Assembly (NCBI RefSeq): GCF_014655955.1
Contig: NZ_BNBO01000009.1
Span: 1 to 64,000, forward strand
Length of the DNA stretch: 64,000 nt
Source of the DNA: Kitasatospora indigofera
GTDB taxonomy: Bacteria; Actinomycetota; Actinomycetes; Streptomycetales; Streptomycetaceae
Direction of reading: 5' to 3'
In this document: positions 24,353 to 32,285 of the stretch, piece after piece
How the letters are laid out: each line of letters starts with the position of its first letter
Position numbering within the stretch: the stretch's first letter is position 1
The notes under the pieces: model-generated
What the model was told of the DNA's origin: nothing
Seen by the model: the letters and a program-made list of their open reading frames with translations, nothing else
Database searches by the model: none
Translations under genes and position numbers: made by a program

Positions 24353-25663
24353 ATGCGACTCATCAGATGGACCGCCACGGCCGCCGCGCTGACGGTGGGC
24401 TGCATCGCACTGTCGGCCTGTTCGCCCGGCACCGCCCTGCCCGCCGGCGACAAGGCCGCGGACGACCGGACCGGCACCCTCCAGGTCTGGCTGTACAACG
24501 AGGCCGGCAACGCGCCCAAGGAGGCGGTGGTCGCCAAGGCGGTCACCGAGTTCCAGGCGTCCCACCAGGGCGTCACCGTCAACGTGAGTTACATCGACAC
24601 CGACGCGGCGGCCCGCGCGGCCAAGATGAAGGGCGCCTTCAACGACCCGTCCAGCGCCCCCGACCTGGTCGAGTTCGGCAACACCGACCTCCCGGGCTAC
24701 GTGGCGGCCGGCGGCCTGGCCGAGATCGGCGCGGAGCTGGACGGCTGGTCCTCGAAGGGCGACCTCGACCCGGCCATCGCCAAGACCGCCGTGCTGGACG
24801 GCAAGACCTACGGCCTGCCCTGGTGGGTCGGCGTCCGGGCGCTGTACTACCGCACCGACCTGTTCACCGAGGCCGGGCTGGCCGCCCCCGCCTCGTACGA
24901 CGAGCTGGTCGCCGCGACCAAGGCCGTGCACGCCCAGCACCCCGACACCTTCGGCATCGCGGTCGGCGGCAAGTACACCTTCGGCGCCCTGCCCTTCGTC
25001 TGGGACGCGGGCGGCGACATCGCCACCAAGTCGGGCGACAAGTACACCGCGGCCATCGCCTCGGCCGAGTCGCAGGCCGGCGTGAAGCGCTACACCGACC
25101 TGTTCGGCGCCGACGGCTGCCCGGCCCAGCAGTGCGCCGACCTCACCGGCGGCAAGACCGTCGACCTGTTCGCGGCCGGCAAGGCCGCGATGGCGATCCT
25201 GCCCAACTCCAGCCGCAGCAAGGTCGACGCGGGCCCGGCCAAGGGCAAGTACGCGGTCGTCCCGCTGCCCGGCAGCAAGGCCGGCTCGATCGCCCCCGCC
25301 TTCGCCGGCGGCAACAACCTCGGCGTGATGAAGGCGGCCAAGCACCGCACCCTGGCCGTCGAGTTCGCCGAGCTGCTCGCCGGCCCCGCGAACCAGCAGG
25401 CCATGTACGACGCGATGGGCAACCTGCCGACCCTGAAGTCGGTCAACACCGCGGTCGCCGCCAAGGACGCGTTCCTCAAGCCCTTCACCGACACCATCGC
25501 GGCCGGCACCCGGTTCGTCCCGATGGACCAGGGCTGGGCGCAGATCGACGCGCAGGCGGTCGTCCCGACCCTGCTCCAGCAGGTCGTCACCGGCAAGGCC
25601 GACGTGGCCAAGGCGTCCGGCGACGCGGCGCAGCAGATCAACACCGCCTTCGCGGCGCACTGA
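24353..25663 (+). CDS. Sugar ABC transporter substrate-binding lipoprotein
   Basis: This 436-residue family-1 extracellular solute-binding protein begins with a lipoprotein signal peptide (MRLIRWTATAAALTVGCIAL, lipobox LSAC, Cys near residue 23). The mature part shows the bilobed binding-protein pattern (LQVWLYNEAGN, PDLVEFGNTD, YGLPWWVGVRALYYR). It is tethered outside the membrane and delivers a sugar or oligosaccharide to the two permeases. The GGGAGG site ten bases before the ATG at 24353 supports the start. It heads a three-gene operon without an ATPase gene; in streptomycetes the shared ATPase MsiK usually powers such importers. The glucanases a few kb downstream make beta-glucan oligosaccharides a reasonable guess. 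Confidence 0.85.
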   Translation: MRLIRWTATAAALTVGCIALSACSPGTALPAGDKAADDRTGTLQVWLYNEAGNAPKEAVVAKAVTEFQASHQGVTVNVSYIDTDAAARAAKMKGAFNDPSSAPDLVEFGNTDLPGYVAAGGLAEIGAELDGWSSKGDLDPAIAKTAVLDGKTYGLPWWVGVRALYYRTDLFTEAGLAAPASYDELVAATKAVHAQHPDTFGIAVGGKYTFGALPFVWDAGGDIATKSGDKYTAAIASAESQAGVKRYTDLFGADGCPAQQCADLTGGKTVDLFAAGKAAMAILPNSSRSKVDAGPAKGKYAVVPLPGSKAGSIAPAFAGGNNLGVMKAAKHRTLAVEFAELLAGPANQQAMYDAMGNLPTLKSVNTAVAAKDAFLKPFTDTIAAGTRFVPMDQGWAQIDAQAVVPTLLQQVVTGKADVAKASGDAAQQINTAFAAH

Positions 25664-25678
25664 GAGCAGGTCCCGCCC

Positions 25679-26656
25679 GTGTCCGCACCCACCACGACCG
25701 CCCCGGCGGCGTCCGCTCCCCCCGCGGGGCGCCGCCGGGGCGCCGGCCCGGCCGCGCCCCCGCGCGGCCGGCGCCGCACCCCGCTGCTGCTGCTCCTGCC
25801 GGCCGCCGTCGTCCTGATCCCGCTGGTCGCGTACCCGATCTACCAGCTCGGCCTGCTCTCGGTGCTCGACTTCGGCCAGGCCCAGGCGTCCGGCGGCGTG
25901 CCCACCCGCTTCGTCGGCTTCGACAACTACCGCGGCATCCTGACGGACCAGCAGTTCTGGACGGTGCTGGCCCAGACCGTCGGCTTCGCGGCGTTCTGCG
26001 TGGTCGCGACGCTGGTGGTGGGCGCGGCCCTGGCCGTCCTGCTGACCAGGATCGGCCGGACCGCCCGGCTGGTGCTGACCACCGCCTCGATGGCGGCCTG
26101 GGCGGCGCCGGCGATGACCGGCTCCACGGTGTGGAGCTTCCTGTTCGACACCAACCTGGGCCTGGTCAACGACGTCCTGGTGAAGCTGGGCCTGTCGGGC
26201 TTCCACGAGTACAACTGGTTCTACGACAAGTGGACGGCGTTCCTGATCGTCGGCGCGGTGGTGGTCTGGCACTCCTACCCGTTCGTGATGGTCACGCTGT
26301 ACGCGGGCATCAACGCGATCCCGGCCGAGATCCTGGAGGCCGCGTCGCTGGACGGCGCCAACACCTGGACGACGTTCCGCCGGGTCACCGCCCCGATGCT
26401 GCGCCCGATCCTGACCATCGTGGTGATCCAGTCGGTGATCTGGGACTTCAAGGTCTTCACCCAGATCTACGTGATGACCACCGGCGGCGGCATCGCCGGG
26501 CAGAACCTGGTGCTGAACGTGTACGCGTACCAGAAGGCCTTCGCCTCCTCGCAGTACGGGCTCGGCGCCGCCATCGGCGTGATCATGCTGCTGATCCTGG
26601 TCATCCCGACGGCCCTCTACATCCGCACCCTGCGACGTACGGGGAACGAACTGTGA
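25679..26656 (+). CDS. Sugar ABC transporter permease, MalF type
   Basis: This 325-residue integral membrane protein has about six transmembrane helices and the cytoplasmic EAA loop EILEAASLDGANTWTTFRRV (about residues 217-236) that contacts the ATPase. The N-terminal 35 residues are Ala/Pro/Arg-rich and cytosolic. It starts with GTG 15 bp after the binding-protein stop and ends in a GTGA overlap with the second permease. Confidence 0.85.
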   Translation: MSAPTTTAPAASAPPAGRRRGAGPAAPPRGRRRTPLLLLLPAAVVLIPLVAYPIYQLGLLSVLDFGQAQASGGVPTRFVGFDNYRGILTDQQFWTVLAQTVGFAAFCVVATLVVGAALAVLLTRIGRTARLVLTTASMAAWAAPAMTGSTVWSFLFDTNLGLVNDVLVKLGLSGFHEYNWFYDKWTAFLIVGAVVVWHSYPFVMVTLYAGINAIPAEILEAASLDGANTWTTFRRVTAPMLRPILTIVVIQSVIWDFKVFTQIYVMTTGGGIAGQNLVLNVYAYQKAFASSQYGLGAAIGVIMLLILVIPTALYIRTLRRTGNEL

Positions 26657-27501
26657 ACACCCGCAGCCGTCGGCGCCTGGCCGCCGACACCACCGCCTAC
26701 CTGGTGGCCGTGGTCGCCGCCTTCCCGATCTTCTGGATGGTGCTGTCCGCGTTCAAGCCCAAGGGCGAGGTGCAGTCGCTGCACCCGAAGCCCTGGACGA
26801 CGCACCCCACCCTGGAGAGCTTCCGGCAGGTCCTCAGCGTGGACGGCTTCGGCCGGTACTTCCTCAACAGCGTGGTGATCGCGCTGGCGGTGGTGGTGCT
26901 GTCCGGGGTGGTGGTCTTCCTGGCGGCGGTGGCGGTGACCCGGTTCAGGTTCCGGTTCCGGACCACCGTGATGGTGATGTTCCTGATCGCCCAGATGATC
27001 CCGGTCGAGGCGCTGACCATCCCGCTGTTCTTCATGTTCCGTGACGCCGGCCGGTTCGCCCCCGGCATCGGGCTGAACACGCTGGCCTCGCTGATCCTGG
27101 TGCAGCTGGCCTTCTCGCTGCCGTTCGGGATCTGGATGATGCGGGGCTTCGTCGCGGCCGTGCCGGTCTCCATCGAGGAGGCCGCCCAGATCGACGGCGC
27201 GAGCCGCACCCGCATCCTGTGGCGGATCCTGCTGCCGCTGGTGGCGCCGGGCCTCGCCGCGACCAGCGTGTTCTCCTTCATCGCGGCCTGGAACGACTTC
27301 GTGTTCGCCAAGACCTTCATCATCAGCGCCACCCAGAACCAGACCCTCCCGTCCGCCCTGCTGGTCTTCTTCAAGCCGGACGAGAACGACTGGGGCGGGA
27401 TCATGGCCGCGTCGACCCTGATGACCCTGCCGGTGCTGGTCTTCTTCGTGGCCGTCCAGCGCAAGCTGGTCTCCGGGCTGGCGGGCGCGGTCAAGGACTG
27501 A
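26653..27501 (+). CDS. Sugar ABC transporter permease, MalG type
   Basis: This 282-residue second permease of the importer has six predicted membrane helices and the EAA loop SIEEAAQIDGASRTRILWRI (about residues 174-193). It is translationally coupled to the first permease through a GTGA overlap. No ATP-binding-cassette gene follows; the next gene is convergent. The heterodimer with the MalF-type protein would form the sugar channel. Confidence 0.85.
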   Translation: MNTRSRRRLAADTTAYLVAVVAAFPIFWMVLSAFKPKGEVQSLHPKPWTTHPTLESFRQVLSVDGFGRYFLNSVVIALAVVVLSGVVVFLAAVAVTRFRFRFRTTVMVMFLIAQMIPVEALTIPLFFMFRDAGRFAPGIGLNTLASLILVQLAFSLPFGIWMMRGFVAAVPVSIEEAAQIDGASRTRILWRILLPLVAPGLAATSVFSFIAAWNDFVFAKTFIISATQNQTLPSALLVFFKPDENDWGGIMAASTLMTLPVLVFFVAVQRKLVSGLAGAVKD

Positions 27502-27730
27502 CCGCCCGGGAGCTGACCGCCGACGAGGGCGCGCGGTCGAGGACCGACCGGTGTGGGCCGGTCGGGAGAACGACGGCGGGTGGCCGGGACGCTGTGGGGC
27601 GGCCGGGCCACCCGCCGTCGGCGTGCCGGGACGGCGCGGCCCCGGCGAAGGGCGGGGACCGGTGCCCGCGGCGTGGGGCGCGGCGCCGGTGGTGGCCGGC
27701 CGCCGCTCCCCACGTTCCGGCTGCGGACGG
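27502..27730. other. Convergent intergenic region
   Basis: No gene was found between the convergent permease and GH16 genes. The stretch is GC-rich, and no single dominant terminator hairpin was identified. Confidence 0.4.
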
Positions 27731-29209
27731 TCAGTGGCCGAAGGCGAACCAGTTGAGGTTGACGAAGTCGGCCGGCTGACCGCTGGTGAACGTCAGGTAG
27801 ACGTCGTGGGTGCCGGTGACGGCGGCGATGTTGGCGGGCACGGACCGCCAGCTCTGCGAGCCGCCGGTGTTGGCGACGGCGAACGAGCCGACCGGTGCGT
27901 TGGTCCGGCTGTCGAGACGGACCTCGACCAAGCCGCTGACTCCGCCGGCGGCGCCGCTCGCCACCCGGGCGTTGAACTGGCGAGCCGTACCGGTACCGAA
28001 GTTGACGCCCTTGTAGAGCGCCCAGTCACCGTTGGCGAGCGTGCCCAGGTCCTGGCCGCCCTCGCTGCAGGCCTCCAGGACGGTGCCGGCCTGTCCGTCG
28101 TAGGACTCGGCCTCGATCGTGGTGTAGGCGTCCCGGTTGCCGGGCACCGGCGTGCCGGTGGGCGTGGCGGTCGGGGTTCCCGTCGGGGTGGCCGTGGGCG
28201 TGCCGGTGGGCGTGGCGGTCGGGGTGGGTGTCGCGGTGGGTGTCGGGGTCCCGCCGCCGGGGCCCGCCTGCCAGACGCCGACGTAGTCGACGGTCAGCGG
28301 CACCCCCGAGGCGGTGCCCGCGTCGGGGCCGCCGCCGAAGGCGGCCGGGAACTCGCCGCCCATGGCCACGTTGAGGATCAGGAAGTAGCCGTGGTTGGTC
28401 GCGGCCGCCCAGGTCCCGGCGTCCATCTGGTTGGCGCTCACCGAGTGGAACTGCACTCCGTCGAGGTAGAACCGCACCTGCTCGGGGCTGGTGCTGCGGT
28501 CCCACTCCATGCCGTAGGTGTGGAAGCCGCTCTGGCAGGTGCCGGGGCTGCACACCTTCTGGCCGCCGATGCCGCTCTTCTCGTTGCAGGGGCCGCCGGG
28601 GCTGGTGCCGCAGTGCATCGTGGCCCACTCGTTGTTGATGCCCTGGACGTTCTCCATGATGTCGATCTCGCCGACGCCCGGCCAGTTCCACCAGTTGCCC
28701 CGGTAGGGCGTGCCGAGCATCCAGAACGCGGGCCAGTAGCCCTTGGCCGCCGCGCCGGTGATGTTCGGGAGCTGCATCCGGGCCTCGACCCGGAGCTTGC
28801 CGCCGACCGGTGGCTGGAAGTCCTCGCGGTTGGTCTCGATCCGTCCGGAGGTCCAGTTGCCGGCACCGTCGCGGACCGGGGTGATCCGCAGGTTCCCGGC
28901 GCCGTCGAGGGACACGTTGCCGGTGCTGGAGGTCATCGTCTCGACCTCGCCGGTGCCGAAGCCGCCGGGGCCGCCGGGGTAGCCGGTGCCGGTGGTGTAG
29001 CGCCAGTTGGTGGTGTTGACGCCGGTGCCGGCCGGTCCGGTGAAGTCGTCGGAGAAGATCTGCGTCCATCCGGCCGGCGCCGGGACGACCGCGTTGGCGT
29101 CGTTCATCGCGCCGGCCAGTCCGACGGCCAGCAGGGCGGCCGCGGAGAAGGTGGCGAGCAGGGCTCTGACGCGGCGCGGCCGGAGCCGTGCGCCCGTTGG
29201 TGCGGTCAT
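27731..29209 (-). CDS. Secreted GH16 beta-glucanase with CBM6-like domain
   Basis: The 492-residue protein has a Sec-type signal peptide (about residues 1-34). A GH16 catalytic domain follows with the active-site motif EIDIMEN; E181 and E186 would be nucleophile and acid/base. A Thr/Pro repeat linker (TPTATP units) leads to a C-terminal carbohydrate-binding domain of CBM6 type (AYTTIEAESYDGQAG at its start, FVNLNWFAFGH at its end). GH16 enzymes of this layout cleave beta-1,3 or mixed beta-1,3/1,4 glucans such as laminarin. It is divergent from the GH64 glucanase, and a GAGAGCGCTCTC palindrome lies 30 bp upstream of its ATG, so LacI-type repression is likely. Confidence 0.85.
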   Translation of the reverse strand: MTAPTGARLRPRRVRALLATFSAAALLAVGLAGAMNDANAVVPAPAGWTQIFSDDFTGPAGTGVNTTNWRYTTGTGYPGGPGGFGTGEVETMTSSTGNVSLDGAGNLRITPVRDGAGNWTSGRIETNREDFQPPVGGKLRVEARMQLPNITGAAAKGYWPAFWMLGTPYRGNWWNWPGVGEIDIMENVQGINNEWATMHCGTSPGGPCNEKSGIGGQKVCSPGTCQSGFHTYGMEWDRSTSPEQVRFYLDGVQFHSVSANQMDAGTWAAATNHGYFLILNVAMGGEFPAAFGGGPDAGTASGVPLTVDYVGVWQAGPGGGTPTPTATPTPTATPTGTPTATPTGTPTATPTGTPVPGNRDAYTTIEAESYDGQAGTVLEACSEGGQDLGTLANGDWALYKGVNFGTGTARQFNARVASGAAGGVSGLVEVRLDSRTNAPVGSFAVANTGGSQSWRSVPANIAAVTGTHDVYLTFTSGQPADFVNLNWFAFGH

Positions 29210-29238
29210 GACTGCCTCTCGGGTGGGGGACTGTCGAT

Positions 29239-29250
29239 GAGAGCGCTCTC
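29239..29250. promoter_or_regulatory. LacI/CebR-type operator upstream of GH16
   Basis: GAGAGCGCTCTC is a perfect 12-bp palindrome with the central GCGC-type dyad typical of LacI-family operators, such as CebR boxes of streptomycetes. It lies 30 bp before the GH16 start. Confidence 0.6.
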
Positions 29251-29411
29251 GGGGTTGTTGGTACCGAGCGGGCGACGGAGTGTCAATGCATCGAGCGAAA
29301 GAGGCGCGCCTTTCCTTGAAGAATTGAAGACCAATGAGCGATTTGCCCTGCTTCGCGGCTGAGCTTCCGTCAGAACTCTTGACAGTCAACGGGCTCCTCG
29401 CCACTCTCCTG

Positions 29412-29427
29412 CTGAGAGCGCTCTCAG
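29412..29427. promoter_or_regulatory. LacI/CebR-type operator upstream of GH64
   Basis: CTGAGAGCGCTCTCAG is a perfect 16-bp palindrome with the same core as the site at 29239. It lies 150 bp before the GH64 start and 200 bp before the GH16 start. Together the two sites probably co-regulate both glucanases. Confidence 0.65.
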
Positions 29428-29577
29428 ATGGCGGGGTTCCGAGACGGGCGTTCCCCGTTCCCCCGTTCCCCCGCCGCCCTGCTCGCCGGGCTCCGGACCC
29501 CTGGCACGAGCCCCATGTCCCCGAGCCCCATGTCCCGAGCCCCACGTCCCCGTAGTCCCCACCCCACGAGGGAAGCC

Positions 29578-31095
29578 ATGACCCCGTCCCTTCGTTCCAC
29601 CCCGGGCCTGCTCCTGGCCGCGTTGCTGCTGCTCTGCGCGGCCTTCGCGGGAGCCACGCCCGCCGGCGCCGCCGTCGACTACACCCAGGGCGTCACCGCG
29701 GCCGGCACCGGCCAGGCCCAGTTCTGGTTCAAACCCACCACCCCCGCCGCCCTGGTCGACGTCCACTACCTGGTCAACGGATCGGGCCAGCAGAACTTCC
29801 GGATGGACAACGCCGCCGGCACCTGGACCAGGACGGTCACGGGCCTGCCGTCCGGCGCCGCCGTCGACTACTGGTTCACCTACGAGAAGGGCGGGCCGCT
29901 CTTCGACACCCCGCACTTCGCCTGGACGGCCGGCACCGGCGGCAGCACCCCGCCGCCCGGTGGCGGCACGCCCCCGCCCGGCGGCACCGGCACCTTCCCC
30001 GTGGTGTTCCAGAACAACACCCGCGGCACCTGGCCGGACAGTCAGGTCTACGTGCTCGTCCTCGGCATGGCCACCCCGGGCCAGTGGTCCTACCTGCGGC
30101 CGAACGGCACCCTGGCGCACATCGACCACCTGGAGGAGAACGCCCCGGGCCACCTCACCAAGAACGGCCGCAACTACGCCGCGATGTCCTTCTCCCTCGC
30201 CCAGGCCGCCACCGTCACCATGCCCAGCGGGCTGGAGGGTGCCCGGATGTACCTCTCGGTCGGCTCGCCGATGTACATCCCGATCTCGCCGGACGACGCC
30301 GGCTGGGGCGGCCCCGACCTGCTGAACCCCGCCGACCCCAACGCCGACGTGTACTTCGACTGGTACGAGTTCACCTACCGGTACGGTGTGATCCCGTTCG
30401 GCGGCAACACCACCCAGGTCGACATGTTCGGGTTCCCGGTCACCGCCCGGCTGGAGCAGGCCGCCACCGGCTACGACCAGACCGTCGGCATCACGCTCAC
30501 CCGGGACCAGGTCCGGGCGCAGTACACCGCCGCGGTCGGCCCGGCCTTCCGGCCGCTCGCCTCGCCCTACCGGATCACCGCGCCGCGCAGCGCCGCGTCC
30601 TTCCGTCCCGGCGGCGCCCAGGCCGGCTACCTGCAGCCGGTGATCGACCAGGCCTGGTCGTACTACACCGCGAACCAGTTCACCCTGACCCGGCTCAACC
30701 AGACCTTCACCGGCCGGGTGGTCAACGGGCGCCTGCAGTTCACCAAGGACGGCGCCGGGCCGTACTTCCTGGGCAAGCCGACCACCGCCGACGTGACGGC
30801 CTGCGCCGGAGCGCTCGCCTCGGCCGGGATGAACACCACCGAACTGGAGCTCGGCGCCGAGTTCTGCGCCGCCTTCAACCGGGGCGTCGCGCTCGACACC
30901 ACCAAGTGGTACGTCCCGGGCGCCTACTACCCGGCCGCCACCGCCAAGAACGACTACGCCGGGTTCTTCCACTCCGTCGGCCTCGGCCACCGGGCCTACG
31001 GGTTCGCCTACGACGACATCAACGACCAGAGCTCGGTGCGGATCCTGCCGGACGCCGACCCGCCGAGCCGGCTCACCATCGGGATCGGCTGGTGA
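29578..31095 (+). CDS. Secreted GH64 beta-1,3-glucanase with N-terminal binding domain
   Basis: This 505-residue protein starts with a signal peptide (about residues 1-32). An N-terminal beta-sandwich of about 90 residues (VDYTQGVTAAGTGQAQFWF at its start) resembles the CBM56 beta-1,3-glucan-binding module. A Pro/Gly linker follows, then a GH64 (thaumatin-like/LPHase) domain with segments such as VVFQNNTRGTWPDSQVYVL, GGNTTQVDMFGFPVTARL and ALDTTKWYVPGAYYPA. GH64 enzymes release laminaripentaose from beta-1,3-glucan. The ATG at 29578 has GAGGGAAG upstream. It is divergent from GH16 and shares LacI-type palindromes with it. It ends at a bidirectional terminator. Confidence 0.85.
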   Translation: MTPSLRSTPGLLLAALLLLCAAFAGATPAGAAVDYTQGVTAAGTGQAQFWFKPTTPAALVDVHYLVNGSGQQNFRMDNAAGTWTRTVTGLPSGAAVDYWFTYEKGGPLFDTPHFAWTAGTGGSTPPPGGGTPPPGGTGTFPVVFQNNTRGTWPDSQVYVLVLGMATPGQWSYLRPNGTLAHIDHLEENAPGHLTKNGRNYAAMSFSLAQAATVTMPSGLEGARMYLSVGSPMYIPISPDDAGWGGPDLLNPADPNADVYFDWYEFTYRYGVIPFGGNTTQVDMFGFPVTARLEQAATGYDQTVGITLTRDQVRAQYTAAVGPAFRPLASPYRITAPRSAASFRPGGAQAGYLQPVIDQAWSYYTANQFTLTRLNQTFTGRVVNGRLQFTKDGAGPYFLGKPTTADVTACAGALASAGMNTTELELGAEFCAAFNRGVALDTTKWYVPGAYYPAATAKNDYAGFFHSVGLGHRAYGFAYDDINDQSSVRILPDADPPSRLTIGIGW

Positions 31096-31098
31096 CCG

Positions 31099-31139
31099 GG
31101 CCCGCCGGGGGCGGTACGTGGTGCTGCGCCCGGCGGGCC
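31099..31139. terminator. Bidirectional terminator between GH64 and FGE genes
   Basis: GGCCCGCCGGG (31099-31109) pairs perfectly with CCCGGCGGGCC (31129-31139). It sits in the 52-bp gap between convergent genes. Confidence 0.65.
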
Positions 31140-31147
31140 GTCCGGGA

Positions 31148-32164
31148 TCAGCCGCGGGCGGCCGAGGCGACCCGGAACCCGATGTTCCCGATGGAGCTGT
31201 CGGGGGTGTTGGAGCTGCGGGCGGCCACCCGGTAGCGGTTGCAGTAGGAGTCGTGGCACATGTGCGAGCCGCCGCGCATCACCCGCGCGGTGCCGGTCGG
31301 CGGCCCGGCCGGGTCGGTCCGCGGCCCGGTGCGGTGGAAGTCGGGGCTGAACAGGTCGGCGCACCACTCCCAGACGTTGCCGACCGTGTTGTAGAGGCCG
31401 AAGGCGTTCGGGCGGTAGGAGCGGACGGGGGCGGTGCCGCGGTGCCTTCCGGTGTTCGAGGTCGGGAAGACGCCCTGCCAGATGTTCAGCATCTCCCGCC
31501 CGCCCGGGGCCAGTTCGTCACCCCACGGGTAGCGGCGCTGGGCCAGGCCGCCGCGCGCGGCGTACTCCCACTCGGCCTCGGTGGGCAGCCGGGTGCCGGA
31601 CCACGCGCAGTAGGCCTGGGCGTCGTTCCAGGAGACGTGCACCACCGGGTGGTTCTGCCGGGCGGCGAAGCCGGACCCGGGCCCCTCGGGGTGCCGCCAG
31701 TCCGCGCCCTCCACCGCGTGCCACCAGGGGGTGCCGGCCACCGTGCTGGAGGCGGACCGCAGTTGCTCGGACAGGAAGCCGCCGAAGACGAAGGAGAAGC
31801 CGAAGCGTTCGGCGTCGGTGGTGTGGCCGGTCTCCTTGACGAAGGACGCGAACTCGGCGTTGGTGACCGTGGCCGGGGCGATCCGGAACGCGCCGACCTC
31901 GACCTCGCGGACCGGCCCCTCGCCGTCGGCGGGGAAGCCGGCCGGGTCGTCCGTGCCCATCAGGAAGTGCCCGCCGGGCAGGTCGAGCAGGCCCCGGGCG
32001 GCCCGCAGCGCGGCGGGGGACGGCGGCGCGGCGGGGGCCGGTGGGCCGGCCGGCGGCCGGGCGGCCGGGAGCGCGAGGGTGAGCAGCGCCGGGCCGGCGG
32101 ATTCCTCGCCGGGGGAGGGGTTCTGGCCGGAGGAGGGGTTCTGCGGGGCGCAGCAGGCGGGCAT
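31148..32164 (-). CDS. Formylglycine-generating enzyme (sulfatase-modifying factor)
   Basis: This 338-residue protein matches the FGE/SUMF1 family, which oxidises the active-site cysteine of sulfatases to formylglycine in the cytosol before export. The key C-terminal block SHMCHDSYCNRYRVAARS is intact, with the copper-binding/catalytic cysteines at about residues 303 and 308. Other conserved blocks are RLPTEAEWEYAARGG and GNVWEWCADLF. The N-terminal 60 residues are Pro/Ala-rich. It follows the sulfatase on the same strand by about 120 bp, and the most direct reading is that it activates that sulfatase. Confidence 0.9.
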   Translation of the reverse strand: MPACCAPQNPSSGQNPSPGEESAGPALLTLALPAARPPAGPPAPAAPPSPAALRAARGLLDLPGGHFLMGTDDPAGFPADGEGPVREVEVGAFRIAPATVTNAEFASFVKETGHTTDAERFGFSFVFGGFLSEQLRSASSTVAGTPWWHAVEGADWRHPEGPGSGFAARQNHPVVHVSWNDAQAYCAWSGTRLPTEAEWEYAARGGLAQRRYPWGDELAPGGREMLNIWQGVFPTSNTGRHRGTAPVRSYRPNAFGLYNTVGNVWEWCADLFSPDFHRTGPRTDPAGPPTGTARVMRGGSHMCHDSYCNRYRVAARSSNTPDSSIGNIGFRVASAARG

Positions 32165-32285
32165 CGGTACGTCCAGGGGTGGTCGGGGTGGCGGGGACGG
32201 CCGTCGGGCGGGCCGGAGCGCGCTGCTCCGGCCCGCCCGGCCGGGGTCCGGTGGGGGACGGACCCGGCGGCACGGATCCGGCGGG

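Noticed and set aside
24260..26272. A 670-codon minus-strand open frame across the sugar importer
   Set aside because: It is antisense to clear binding-protein and permease genes and has low-complexity composition.
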